64,000 nt of DNA from Physcomitrium patens (Eukaryota > Streptophyta > Bryopsida > Funariales > Funariaceae). Below are positions 37,782 through 49,591 of this stretch, one piece after another. The notes below the pieces were generated by a model. The model had not been told where the DNA came from. It worked only from the letters and a program-made list of their open reading frames with translations, and did no database searches. The stretch covers positions 1,378,993-1,442,992 of the forward strand of contig NC_037258.1 of NCBI RefSeq assembly GCF_000002425.4, given 5' to 3'. Each line of letters starts with the position of its first letter. The stretch's first letter is position 1. The position numbers and the translations under genes were made by a program.

Positions 37782-39705
37782 TGAGGAAGAACTGACAAGT
37801 GGTTGCCTTCACAAGAAGTGCGGTGTCGTAGGCCATCTCCAAACTCACCATCTCCTCATGCGTGATGATCATGTTAAGAATCCAAATCCAATTCATAAAA
37901 CGCAAGGTCTGAGTTCAATCTTATCAGGAAATCAAACGGAAACATTCAAACCTTTCCAGACTTATTACCTGGAAAAGGATATCGACCACTGACGTCAAAC
38001 TTGCCGAATTAGCTATGTGATTCCTCCGAACGCGCAAAAAAAGCTATCCGCATAGGATCCTTCGGATTCCAGGAACGACCGCTCTAAATTTGGAGGCTAC
38101 GACACCTAGGACACAACAAAAAAGACCCGGAAGCCGACCCTTCGTGAGAAAGCGATATCAGCAGTGGTTCAATGAACTCATGGATAAATTCTGACGGGCC
38201 CTGAGTAAGAATCTTCGTCCCACTCCTAAAAAACAATCCTGACAAGGTGACCGCGAAGATCGAGACAAATCGTCGCGATTACTAACACCTCGAGCCGTTA
38301 CGGAACCAGACTGTTCCGCGATTAAATAGATGAACGAGGACGGTCATCCATATTCGACGAGATTATTCGTGGATGAGAACCTTGGCTGTGAAACACTAAT
38401 TTAAATAAATACGGACTCTTGCATTGAATTGATCCCTTTTGTTTATGGCTACACCTCAAGGTTTAAAATTGAAGCTTAAGAATGGATTCAAATTCACTAA
38501 TTCTTTTAGTATGAAGGAATGGACAGATATTTGTTTTTTAAGTATTTGTGGTGATTATAGCATTCTGTTTGAGAATGGACAAGTGACGTGAGCTTCCACA
38601 AAATGTTATAATGTTACTGAACTGTTACTAAAATAGTGTAATGTAAAACATTCATTTTGGATCTTGAATAGTATGATTCAATAACCAGGTCAATCAGTTT
38701 TTGAATAAAAATGATTAAGAAATTACTTTGATCAATTAAAAATGTTTTTTATTTTATTAAATACATGATTTTGCATTAATTTATTAACACCCTCATCAAA
38801 TTAATCAATTATTTATTTTTTAATCAAAATTTTGTAGAATTATTTTGATAATTGAGCCATGAGTTTAGGTGAAGTTGTATACATTAAAAAATTATTTGTG
38901 TTTTACAATAGTGTTTTAAAATTATTTGTGTTTTTAAAAGGAACTCTTACATAGAGACCCCCTTTTATAACATGGACACCTCCATGTCACACACTCCCAC
39001 ATATGCACAATAATATCAGTCATATTATTACATCCATATTTAGCAACATTGTTTTTTTTCAGTAATTGTGAAAGGTTAGTTTAGCTACTATACTTTGCAA
39101 GGCTAAATTTTTAATCTACTCAACAAGAATCTTCTATAGTCAAATTGGTGGAGAATGGTAAAAGAAAAATTACTAGAGAGAGTAGAGAAATTGGGCATTA
39201 TAAACACAATTGTCCACAATTGTTGAGATGGGCAAGGCCGTAAATTAAATAATACTAATATGATGATGATATTACTGTGTGTATGAGGCATGGAGGAGAT
39301 GTCCTCATAGTAAAGGGGGATGTCCACCTTATCTTTTATTGAAAGTTTACTCTCAATGTTTCTAGTGTAAATAAAAAAATTAATGTGTACATGCGGGGCT
39401 GAGTGGCACAAAGAAAAGGGGATGTCCATGCAGTAAAAGGGGGGTGTCCACTTAACAGTTATCTAAATTTAAACCAAAATATTATTTAACAAAGTCATCA
39501 TAACTCATGTTTATAATTTTTCTAATTAACTGGAGTTATTTAAATCTGCTTAAGCATGGATTAATATTAATGGATTAATAATGTGTTTGGTTTATTTCAT
39601 TTAGTACTCCTCGATGGAACAGAAAAGAGAATCAGGGCGCAGTGTTGGGAATGCAGAAGGAGCGCAGTCGGTATAATCACTTCTGACGTTCACACAAACA
39701 GTCTT
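37782..39705. other. Spacer upstream of the doubtful gene, then AT-rich DNA
   Basis: 37782-38400 has moderate GC and may be the 5' flank of the minus-strand frame at 37781. 38400-39640 is AT-rich and includes a MITE-like element listed separately. No gene is supported. Confidence 0.45.
38935..39470. mobile_element. MITE-like element of a GGACACC-type repeat family
   Basis: The left end reads AGACCCCCTTTTATAACATG then GACACCTCCATG. The right end (about 39400-39460) is roughly its reverse complement (GTAAAAGGGGGGTGTCCACT). A further internal block near 39300-39335 repeats the same motif. Related ends occur at 44010-44055 and 60423-60480. Noncoding; boundaries are approximate. Confidence 0.45.
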
Positions 39706-39729
39706 CGCTAGATGGAGGGGTCGAACCTC

Positions 39730-39762
<33 letters not shown>

Positions 39763-39779
39763 AACTGAGCTAATCCAGC
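39706..39779 (-). tRNA. trnN-GUU: tRNA-Asn (GTT)
   Basis: 74 nt on the minus strand, 5' end at 39779. The acceptor stem GCTGGAT pairs with ATCTAGC, including one G-T pair, and the discriminator is G. The A box is TAGCTCAGTTGG and the B box is GGTTCGACCCC. The anticodon loop CTGTTAA has anticodon GTT at 39745-39743. There is no intron. Downstream only a weak T run is visible as a Pol III terminator. It is a nuclear-type tRNA, and all arms can be drawn, so it is probably functional. Confidence 0.96.
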
Positions 39780-40840
39780 CGCTGCGCCAATGTGGTCATC
39801 GCTAGAAATTTACTAGGTATTTTAAATACACAGCGAGATATTTCTTACACAGGTACGGTCTTGCCGCGCATGGATTATCTTGAATGTTGTCGTCATCACT
39901 GTTCCTACCGTTTAGGCCTCAGCATCCTCTCTTGTTGAGAATTGGGAAGGGGTTGCAGCGTTTACCTTGACCGAAGCTACCTCACTGCACGCGGTGAAGT
40001 GCGCGTCGAAGCTGTTCAACAGGCGCTGCGTATAGTCACCTTGTCTAGACGACAAACATTGGATTCGCCTCCTCACTATGGCCGTTGTCTCTCGCGTGAT
40101 GCCACTTGAATCTGCAATCGTCAGTGAGAAGCAGGTTGCATAGCATCATTTGCTACTCTTAGACTCTTCTTGGACCCACGAAAAGCTTATGCAGAAACCT
40201 TTGCTGTCTGGCTCTCTGACCAAATGCCACCTCCAGAAACCTAAAGCTGATGTATCCGTTCTTAACGAGCAGAATCCGCCCTTTGATGCTGTGAGAGGAT
40301 CGATGTATACCCGTTAATATGGGAAAGCTTCGTCGATGCCCGGGTATCGTATGCACCTAGGTTTCATCCGAGCATCATTCTAGCACTCATTCAAACTGAA
40401 CGGTGTTTTCACATTCTTCTGTTGTAGTTCTCTCATTACTCGGCACAACATCGCTTAGACTTGCTGCTTTCTTTGTATTAGCTTTTAGCTTCCTTGCCCT
40501 TCGTCTTGGTTCCTTAAATTCCTCTACTTGTAAATTAGTGTACCCTTACGTCATCTGCCGCATTTTTCACGTTGTTGGTGCTCACTCCTCGTCAACTTAG
40601 GGCATTGTAATCCTGTTTCAACGGAAGGTGCGTTGTCAGGGTTGCGCTTGGATTTTTTGGGCTTTCTGCTGAACAGTTTTTGTATTGGAGCCGTAGATGA
40701 CTGGCGAAAAGTTCGATGTTTGTAGGTTTTGGTCGTCTATTATCTAGTACATTGAATTGGTGGAAGTAAATTGTCGACGGCCGTTTACATTACGCCTGCG
40801 GCCTGTCCAACTCTCGAGTGTAACTGTGAAGATTATTGGC
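39780..40840. other. Spacer between tRNA-Asn and SPT4
   Basis: Gene-like composition with short unrelated frames on both strands. Probably the SPT4 promoter and 5' UTR at its right end. Confidence 0.45.
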
Positions 40841-40860
40841 TAGGTTTAGGGTTTAGGTTT
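40841..40860. promoter_or_regulatory. Tandem telo-box upstream of SPT4
   Basis: TAGGTTTAGGGTTTAGGTTT contains telomere-like TTTAGGG units about 90 bp before the SPT4 ATG. Such motifs recur near transcription starts of plant housekeeping genes. Function here is inferred. Confidence 0.55.
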
Positions 40861-40950
40861 CGGGTGATCGAATTTGGGCACGGAATTGGACCGTTTCGCG
40901 ACTACTGCTAAGATTTTTGGCAATAGGCAGTAGAGTTCTGGAAGGGGAAT

Positions 40951-42540
40951 ATGGCAGGCGCCGCGCAAGTGCCGACAAGCTTCGGTCGCGAATTGCGCGT
41001 TTGTTTGCGGTGCTCTCTCATGAAAACCTACGATCAGGTTGGTTTGTTTAGCTCTCTTTTGCATGTAGCCTAAATTAGAACAATTCATGAAGAAGACGTT
41101 TGGAGGCATTTTAGTTTCTGGATTGATCTTCCTCATTTGCTAATGCAGTGCATGCCCTTGCTCCTGACGTTGGGGAGCCTTTTAATCCAGATTAGTGCTC
41201 CAGAAGAAAAAAACCAACTTAATTAGAGCTTGACGTAGTAGAAGTAAAAAAAATCCTTACTCGGAATGCAAAGTTGAACTAGTGGAATCGCAGGTTGAGT
41301 TGACCTCTAAATGTCTAGTTTGATACATTGAGGTATATACTAAGCTTGTCTTCACATGTGTTGCGAAATCCAGTTTAAGGAAAATGGCTGCGAGAATTGT
41401 TTGTTCTTCAACATGGATAAGGATCACGATCGTGTCTTGGAGTGCACAACTCCCAACTTTGCAGGGTAGGCGATCTTGCTAATTTCCAATGGTTAGGCAA
41501 TGTCCAACTATAGTTAATAAGTTGATCACGATGCTAACTTCACATGTCTCATCCGGTATTAATGGCTGCAGGACTATGCTTTAAACTGATTCTTGTGCGA
41601 CGTTACACCCACTTAATTGTCTTTTTCGTATCACAATTTATTTGTCTCGATTTCTTCGATATATTAGTCGAGTCATGCTAAAATTGGCCTAGTTTAGCGC
41701 TACACGTTACAACAGTTTTGCATCTCATGAATGCCAACTTCTTGCAGGGTAATCTCATGCATGGATCCGACAAGTAGCTGGGCATCTCGATGGCTGCGAA
41801 TAAGTATGTTGCCATTTTCTTTTCACGTTTTGCTAATCAACTGAACAGGCTTCTTGTGGTGGTTCCCATGTGAATGGTCAGCTTTATGGTGTATCTGGTT
41901 TTATAATCAATGAAAAATCTAAGGATGTGCTGCTTGTTAGTCTCCGTTGTGCCGTAATGGATTAAGAAGCATGCATTTTTACGTTGGATCCACTGAGGTG
42001 TGGTAGGTTATTGGATTCATGGGCTCTGGTCAGTACCGGCTAGTCCTAGTTTTGAGTTGCTAGAAGGCAAGGATGGTCTTGTTCTAGTCTGGTGTGCTTA
42101 GACTTACGCTGTGTAGGGATTCTCAATGTAGTTGGTTTCCTGTATTACTTGGAGCATCTGATGAGATATCCGTGCCAGAATCATGCTAAGAGTGCATAGT
42201 TTGTACACCTGTATAAATTTATCTGTTTTCTGGTTGAATGCACACAAACTTTCGTATAAACTGCTACAGGAATCAGCTGACATATCATTTTCTTCTTCGT
42301 GCAGGTAAATTTGTTCCTGGTTGCTATGCGCTCACTGTCACTGGTGAACTATCTGAAGAAATGCAGGTACTCTCGTTTTCACACACATGGCTCTTTCACA
42401 ATTTTTAATTATATTTCCTTTCGTGATTGTTGGTAATTTATGTTGGCATTCTTTTGTATTTTCTGTTAACTTCTACTTCTGATCGCTTTTTGCAGGCTAT
42501 TTGCGATGATAATAACATTCGGTATGTGCCACGGTCTTAG
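40951..42540 (+). CDS. SPT4: Transcription elongation factor SPT4
   Basis: Five exons: 40951-41037, 41374-41465, 41748-41803, 42305-42366, 42496-42540 (stop TAG), giving 113 residues. All introns are GT-AG and the phases agree (0, 2, 1, 0). The four-cysteine zinc ribbon is complete: CLRC in exon 1 and CENC in exon 2. The conserved ECTTPNFAG, MDPTSSWASRWLRI and KFVPGCYALTV blocks follow, ending YVPRS. Length matches plant SPT4 (about 116). SPT4 pairs with the SPT5 NGN domain as DSIF, which controls RNA polymerase II pausing and processivity in the nucleus. The start is set by the ATG directly before the conserved N-terminus. A telo-box lies just upstream. Confidence 0.95.
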
Positions 42541-43521
42541 GGCCACTATATAATCTATACGAGTTTTGGGAGTGTTTTAATACCTTCCTCCTAATCATCA
42601 ATTGCAAGAGTTCTTGATGCAAAGGTAGAGATGATGTTGCTACGATGGATCTACTGAAAAAGTCAACAATGTGCCGATTGGCTTTACACAAACAGTAATT
42701 GTACATTGATACCATGTTAAAATATGGTGCCCGTTCAGTCAAGAGACTGTTGCATTCAGAACAGAAGATAAGTTGGTGTGGAAATTATCTCCTAATTTTG
42801 TTTTGAACTAAAGAATATCGTGGATCTTACTGAAACCAATGCTGCTTGAATTTCGTTTATGTGCTATTGTATGGCTCTTCTGTTTTTAAGTTCAAGCACT
42901 GTAATCCCACGTTTATCTAACACATACCACAAATTACCATAACATTCTTTCAAATCACTCAATCTGAATCCGCTAGGGTTGAAGTATTCATATTTCTCCC
43001 TTGGTCACGTATGGAGCACATGTAGAAAGTAGCACTGAAACTAAAAAAAGAAAATTTTATGCGCAAGGCCAAGTGCGGATTGAGTAATGATAAAATAGTA
43101 CGTGAAAGCCACAGCGCAGGTTGTGGAACAACATACATGGAGTCCTGAACACAACATCTGAGGAGGCAACTAAGTACTAGTCAACTGCCTAAGCTGTTAT
43201 TTGGATAATAACCTGAAATTGCTATGTGCTCACAAAACACAAGTTCAGATAATCATTGAACGATGGGTGGCTCAGAGTGTGGTTCGCTGAAAGTGCGATA
43301 TTGAAAAAGCTTCTCTGGAATGAGAAACTTGTTGCATCTCCTAATATCTAGTGGTTCTGCATTTGACTGCAAGCATGTGATGAGTCCCTTGTGGTTCACT
43401 CTGTGTCGTTTGAATGTTTTCTTGAATTTCCGCTGCTGACGATAACCCTCGTAGAACTATCTTGCTAAAACAAAGCATTACTTTGTGCAATTGGGTTGAA
43501 AAATTTGCCACCAACGCATGA

Positions 43522-43540
43522 GGGGGGGGGGGGGCGGGGG
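43522..43540. repeat. G-run
   Basis: Thirteen G, one C, then five G on the plus strand. Prone to polymerase slippage and able in principle to form G-quadruplex-like structure. Confidence 0.9.
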
Positions 43541-44009
43541 ATTCTGCTCGCTTGCTGGATATCATGGCGCTGTTTGTTTGTTTGTTTGTTGCATGGGTGG
43601 TTCCGCCTGCAATTTCTGTCTGAGATCATGGAGACTATGTTTCGCAGGATCTATCTGATAGCAAATCTCAAGCCCGTAGCTGGTTGAAAATTAATATCCA
43701 AGGTTATGCTGGAATGGGGAACTGCGAGGATCACAACCCGCAATGGGACTAAGCACCTCATCACCATAGTTTGTGTTAAAATGCACATTAAAATGTAGTG
43801 TATTAAATTATTACAATTCGTATTGTTTTAAGTTTTACTTAGTAATCACTTGTGGTATTAAGTAGGAGGTTAAATTATAGATATGTTGGGATTTATAACC
43901 TTGTGTTCTTTAGAAATTCAAAAGCCGTTGAAAAATATAGGTTATATGTTTATTTATATATACTTAATTCTTAAAATGATTTAACAATGATAAATTTTAG
44001 AAATTTTTG

Positions 44010-44055
44010 GTGAACACTCCTTTTTATAGCATAGACATCTTCCATGTAATTTCAT
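44010..44055. mobile_element. Fragment of the GGACACC-type repeat family
   Basis: GAACACTCCTTTTTATAGCA then TAGACATCTTCCATG closely parallels the left end of the element at 38935 (CCCCTTTTATAACATGGACA). Only one end is recognisable. Confidence 0.35.
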
Positions 44056-46138
44056 TAATTAATTAATTATTTTTAAAATCAAACAAATGTTGTTATATTT
44101 CTAAACCAATATGTGCAATTATTGTGTAAATTTGAATAGTGTGCATTCTTAATTAGTATGATATATATTATTCATAGAAAAGAGCTCTCTAGCTGCTTCT
44201 GGAAGTAATGGTGATAGCTATTGTGGGCAGGACCTATTACAAGGCTATACTTGATTTACTAATTGTGGCAATTTTGTGCAACTGATTAAGGTAATGAAAT
44301 CCGAATTAGACATTTTTCTCAAAGATTGCATTATATGAGAGTCATCTTATAAATAAGCATCTAACCTTAAATACAGATGAGACAATTTTTTTTATATTTC
44401 TTTCTTACATACATACATTATTAAGCAAGAAGATGCCTCTCCCCACTTCAATATGCAAGTCCTTTTTGGCATCAATTCTTTTGCAGTTGTAGAGGTCTAT
44501 CTTTTGAATGTATTATTATAACTCTATTTATTCAATAGATACCTTGTTTGTTTAAATAAAGTACATATCTCAGAGGATATGTATAAATTTGAATAGCTCT
44601 CATTTAGGTGAAGCCTTTGCTCGTTTATTTGACAAGTTTACTTGCAAGATGTGGAAATTTTTGTGAATTTGACATCCTGTATGTAAACTTGTCAATATTG
44701 ATTTTTTTTTTTTTTTTTTTTCTTTTTCCTTCAATTATTGAATTTTCTACTTTGTTTTTGTTTTTTGTTTTTTGTTTTTGTTTTTTGTTTTTTTTGGTAA
44801 AAGAAACAAATTCAAGCTAATTTGTATTTAAATAGATGCACACAAAAAATTACATTTTATTTTGTCATTAAATTCATTATTAGAATTTTATATGACCAAT
44901 ACCTTATATACATTGAAGTAATATATATAGGTGCATCTTATATATATTGAAGTAATATTATTTCTTGGTATTGTAATCTTGGTATTCCTACTTCTTATGA
45001 AAGTGGTGTGGACTTTGTATGTACATACAAAAGACTTAAAATAGATTTGGTCTTTAAATTTTTAATAAAAATTATCCATGTTTACATATAATAATTGATT
45101 ATTTACTTAAATATGGCAATTAAATGTGGCTGTTTTATTAAATAAAGCAAAGGAATGAGTTTAAAGAAGCTCACAATATTGAAATAAATAGATGGATTGG
45201 ATGACATGCTTGTACAAATGTGACTAAATACACAAAGGATTTTTTTTTATCTTATGCATTAGGTTATATTGTTATAAATATAATTTATTTTTAGTTTGCT
45301 TGATGTATTAAATTATATCACATCCAACTATACAACTATTACCTCTAAATATCAAGGAGTTTTCAATAAGTGGAAAAATATTGACTATCTTTTCTTCATT
45401 GCCTATTATAGCAAAGTTTGCACATAGACAAGAGAATAAAGATGAAAGAAAGGATGAGAAGAAAAAATAGAAACATAAAGAAGTTAAAATCCATGAGAAG
45501 AAGCAATAAGAGAAAGAAAATTGGCATGGACACAAGTGCAAGCTTAGATATGTATCAACACAATATATCAAGATTTTGTAATAGATGATCATGGATGAAG
45601 CTAACAATAATAAGAAGAATTTATCTGAAAGTGTAGTTTGCATCTTCTTGACAAACTTTTACTGTAGCATGAATGCAAATTGTACAAAAGCTAATTGGTG
45701 GTAGAATGACCATGGAAAAAATTATGGCCATTATTATAGAATAAAAAAATATTATTTCTTCTAACCACAAATAATTTAAAAATAGGAAGAAAATAATTTC
45801 TAAGATTGGACCTAGTTAGAGATTTAAACAAACATAATAGATGGAGTGGTTGTATAATAAATAGGTAGAAGATTTTAATTGGTATTGAAGTAGGGATAAA
45901 ATTCTTGTCAAATCTACTTAAGGATATTGTCAAAACTATTAAACATCTTGTCTTCTACTCCTAGTATATTAGTAATAAGCAGCCATTGTGGAGATAATTG
46001 ATTTTTATTGCATCTAGTGCTTCATGGATGTTAAAAACATTATATAATAAGTACAAACTAGCAATCTCATAATCAATACAATGAAATAGCACAAATCAAA
46101 TATGAAATTATATACCATTTGAAAATTGTTAAATGTTA

Positions 46139-46207
46139 ATTATTAAATATTAATAATTAATAATTATTAAATATTAATAATTAATAATTATTAAATATTA
46201 ATAATAT
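46139..46207. repeat. 24-bp tandem repeat, about 2.8 copies
   Basis: Unit ATTATTAAATATTAATAATT plus AATA, repeated just outside the old LTR at 46349. Confidence 0.8.
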
Positions 46208-46348
46208 AATATTCTTTAAAATATATTTCAAATTAATTGATTTCACTAATATTCTATTTTATTTTGTAGCTAAGTTTTAATTAAGGATATTAAATAAAAA
46301 CTTAATGGAGAATGTCAATAAGTCATATTTTGTGATTTACATGGACAA

Positions 46349-46893
46349 TATTAAGGATATGAATCTCAAAAGACTAAAAGATCAAGACACTCTTGTGCCT
46401 CTTGAAAAGACTAAAAAATTACTTAAAAATAATATAATATTAAATTAGAATGGATATTGCAAAAGACTAGAAGACTAAAAAGTTTTGAAATAAGACTAAA
46501 GACTTGAAAGGCATTGATAAGAGTGAAGTAAGTTTCATTCTTGCCTCTATATATACTATCTAACTAGGAGCTATATAACAATGTTCTATAGGACCTCTGA
46601 CATGTGTCCAACTTGAAAGACATGTGTTTTAATTTGTAAGGTAGTTTTCTATATGTATGCTACATAGTTAGCTTTCACTACAAGCTATCAACATATGCCA
46701 TACATGGCTAATTTATTGGCCAAGTTTTAAACCTATCAATCAGCTACAAATACATATAAAATCAAATCTGCTTCTATGAAGATTTTAGAAAGCTTTTCTA
46801 TAAGATATTATTAAATTTATTTATTTTAATTTACTTCTATCTATTTATATTATCTAGATAATTATTAAAGTTAATATATATATGTCTATGATA
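46349..46893 (-). mobile_element. LTR of the older, decayed gypsy element (left copy)
   Basis: Aligns by eye along its length with 59403-59936 and with the younger LTRs. The start TATTAAGGA corresponds to the family TGTCAAGGA. The end TCTATGATA corresponds to TCCGTGATA. The five flanking bases GACAA (46344-46348) face GAAAA (59937-59941), a probable target duplication with one change. The element is on the minus strand, so this is its 3' LTR. Confidence 0.75.
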
Positions 46894-47462
46894 TTACCTT
46901 TTCTTTTAAAAATAAGTTCTATAAGGAGTTGTGATTCCATATTGATGAAATTCAAGATGCAATAAATTATATTTGCCACATATTCTAATCTTTGTTCCTT
47001 TTGAAGATAGTTGATAGGTCTTCTTAGTCATTGATAATATCCTATTTTAGGACAAAAAGACCACTATATTATTTGATCATTGTTGAAGCCTTTGTAATTC
47101 CCTTCAAATATAATATTTATAATTCCATCAAGAATTGTTCCTACCTCTAATAAAATTATCAAACATTGGAATTTTTTTCCAATGTTGTGATACTAAATGT
47201 ATTATATCTCACCATCTATTTAAGAAATAATATCTTGTTTTTAAGAATCTTCATCTGTATTATGTTATCTTAAAGGCTCCGATAATTATAATGTTTTGAT
47301 CAATAAATCAATAAATAATAGCTTTTGAATTGAATTTGTTGATTGTTGGTTTTCCATCTTCTTAACAATATACATACAAAGAAACTACAAACAAAGATAG
47401 AAGATAGAAGATAGAATACATTTTTTTTAAATTGTTGTTGTTGTTGTTGTTGTTGTTGTGTG

Positions 47463-47496
<34 letters not shown>

Positions 47497-48466
47497 AATA
47501 TCAGAAATTTATTATTCTTCATTTTAGTTTTAATAGATATTGTTGATGAAGAGCATCAAATATTTTTTACTAGATTTGTAAGATTCTTAGTATGCTCCAA
47601 TGTCTATTTATCAATATCATATATGTACTAGTCAATAAACTATTTCAACCTATTTTGGTGCCACCTTAAATCTAAAACTTCTTCTACCTCAAATTCTTAA
47701 TTATTATTCACTTTTATAGGAAGATGTAACATTTTTCTTCTTTTCGAAATATTCACTTTCTTATATTGCTTAAAAAGAGACATATAAAATATAGGATGGA
47801 TCTTCATAGACTCTAATAGATGTAATTAATAAGCAACTAGAATGATATGTTTACAAGTAGGAAATGGTCAAAGCCTATGATAATCCAACTTATCATTATG
47901 ATACTTAGTCTTGATATTGCAAGAAAGTAATCATATCTTATTGCTAATATAAAATTAAGGTTTTTCCTTGCAATAAAGAATCATATTAGTCTTTTGTTGT
48001 TCTTGAATTTCTTTTAATTGTGCCTTCATTATTGTATATAGCTCAAATAAATAATCCACCACAAGATTATTAAATTCTGAAAAATCAAAAGCATCAAGTT
48101 ATAGATAATAATCATAATTAGAAAAAAAAGATATTTATTGTGTAGAAGAATGTATCATATTATTATAAACAAACTTTGCTAATGATAAAAGAATTTTCTA
48201 ATCATCTTATTAGTAGCTGATGATATACCTCAAATACTATTTCAAAACTTGATTTACATGCTCTATTTATTTATTGATTTAAAAAAAGTCAAAAATAGCT
48301 TTATATCTATCTTTAAAATCTTAAAAAATATTCTTTAAAATCTTACTATAAATTTAGTCCTTATATCTAATATAATATCCTTGAGCAATCCATAATAGTG
48401 ATAGGTATTATCAATAAAAAGCTTAATTATTTCTTTACTTATAATAATTTTTTTATATAGTAAAAA
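46894..48466 (-). pseudogene. 3' part of the older gypsy element (integrase end and chromodomain remnant)
   Basis: Runs parallel to 49034-50640 of the younger element with very many substitutions, mostly toward A/T, and no open frame. Contains a (TTG)n array (47432-47459) and a 27-base T run (47463-47489). It ends exactly at the target site ATATG where the younger element inserted. Confidence 0.7.
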
Positions 48467-48471
48467 ATATG

Positions 48472-49033
48472 TGTCAAGGACAAGAACTCAATAAAAAAAC
48501 AATCCAGATAAGTGAGCCTTCACTCAAAGAAAGGTAAAAAAATATAAATAAATAAGTATGTATATTGAAAGAAAAACTAGAATGGCTATTGCCAAAAGAC
48601 AAGAAAACTAGAAACCCTTGAAACTAGACTAGAAGCAAAAAAGGAGTTGACAAGAGTGAAGAAGGCTTCACTCTTGTCTCTATATATACTATCTAACTAG
48701 GGGCTACGTGGCGACGTTCTATAGGACCTCCAATATGTGTTGACTTTGTAGGACACATGCCTTGACTTACAAGGCAATTTTTTTCTACATGTGGGCTACA
48801 TAGTTAGCTTGATCTTCAAGCTAACAACATGTGTGGCACATGGCCAACTTGTTGAGCACGTTTTTAATCCAAAAATTCAATTAAAGATACCTATGAAGTC
48901 AAAGCAGCGTCTATGAAGCTTCTAGAAAGCTTCCATATTAAATACTATAGGATTAACTTACTTTTAATTACTTTTACTTACTTCTACCTATTTGTATATG
49001 TAATTACTAGCTTATATGAATATATCCGTGACA
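48472..49033 (-). repeat. LTR of the younger gypsy element (3' LTR in element sense)
   Basis: 562 bp. In plus orientation it starts TGTCAAGGAC and ends CCGTGACA, so the TG...CA termini are intact. About 30 mismatches to the partner at 54377-54938 by eye (roughly 5%), and no length difference. Confidence 0.92.
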
Positions 49034-49591
49034 TTACTCCCCCTTCTACGGACGAGTTCCACGAGGAGCAGTCATCATATGTTGAGGAAATCTATGATGC
49101 GATAAATTGTATTCGCCACATACTCTGATCTTTGTTTTCTTCGAAGATGATTGATAGGGCCTCTCAACCATTGGTAGTGTCCCATACTAGGGCGGGAAGA
49201 CCACCCAGTTATTTGATCATTATTGAAGCCTTCATAACTTCCTTCGAATAAAATATTTGGAACACCATCAGGAGTTGTTCTTATGTCTAGTAAAATCACC
49301 AAACATCGGAAGTCCTTTCCCAAATCGTGATACCAAACACATTGTATCTCGCCATCTATTCGAGGAAGAACATGTCGTTCTTGAAGATCTTCATCTCGAT
49401 TGTGTCGTCTTGAAGGTTGTGACAATCGTAATGTCTCATCCGGTAGGTCAACAAATGAAGGCTCTTAAGTCGAATCCACTCGTTGTTGGTTCTCCATCTC
49501 TTGAACGTCACAACTTTAAAGAAGCTACGAACAAGGATTGAAAGTAGAATGCTATCTTGCCTAGATGTTGTTTCTTTTATAAAGAAGGTTT

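Larger units (their letters stand above)
42541..46348. other. SPT4 3' flank, then AT-rich gene-free DNA
   Basis: 42541 to about 43760 has gene-like composition and includes the SPT4 3' UTR. Beyond 43760 the sequence is AT-rich, with poly-T near 44700-44800 and no coding signal. 44010-44055 matches the end of the GGACACC-type repeat family. Confidence 0.5.
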
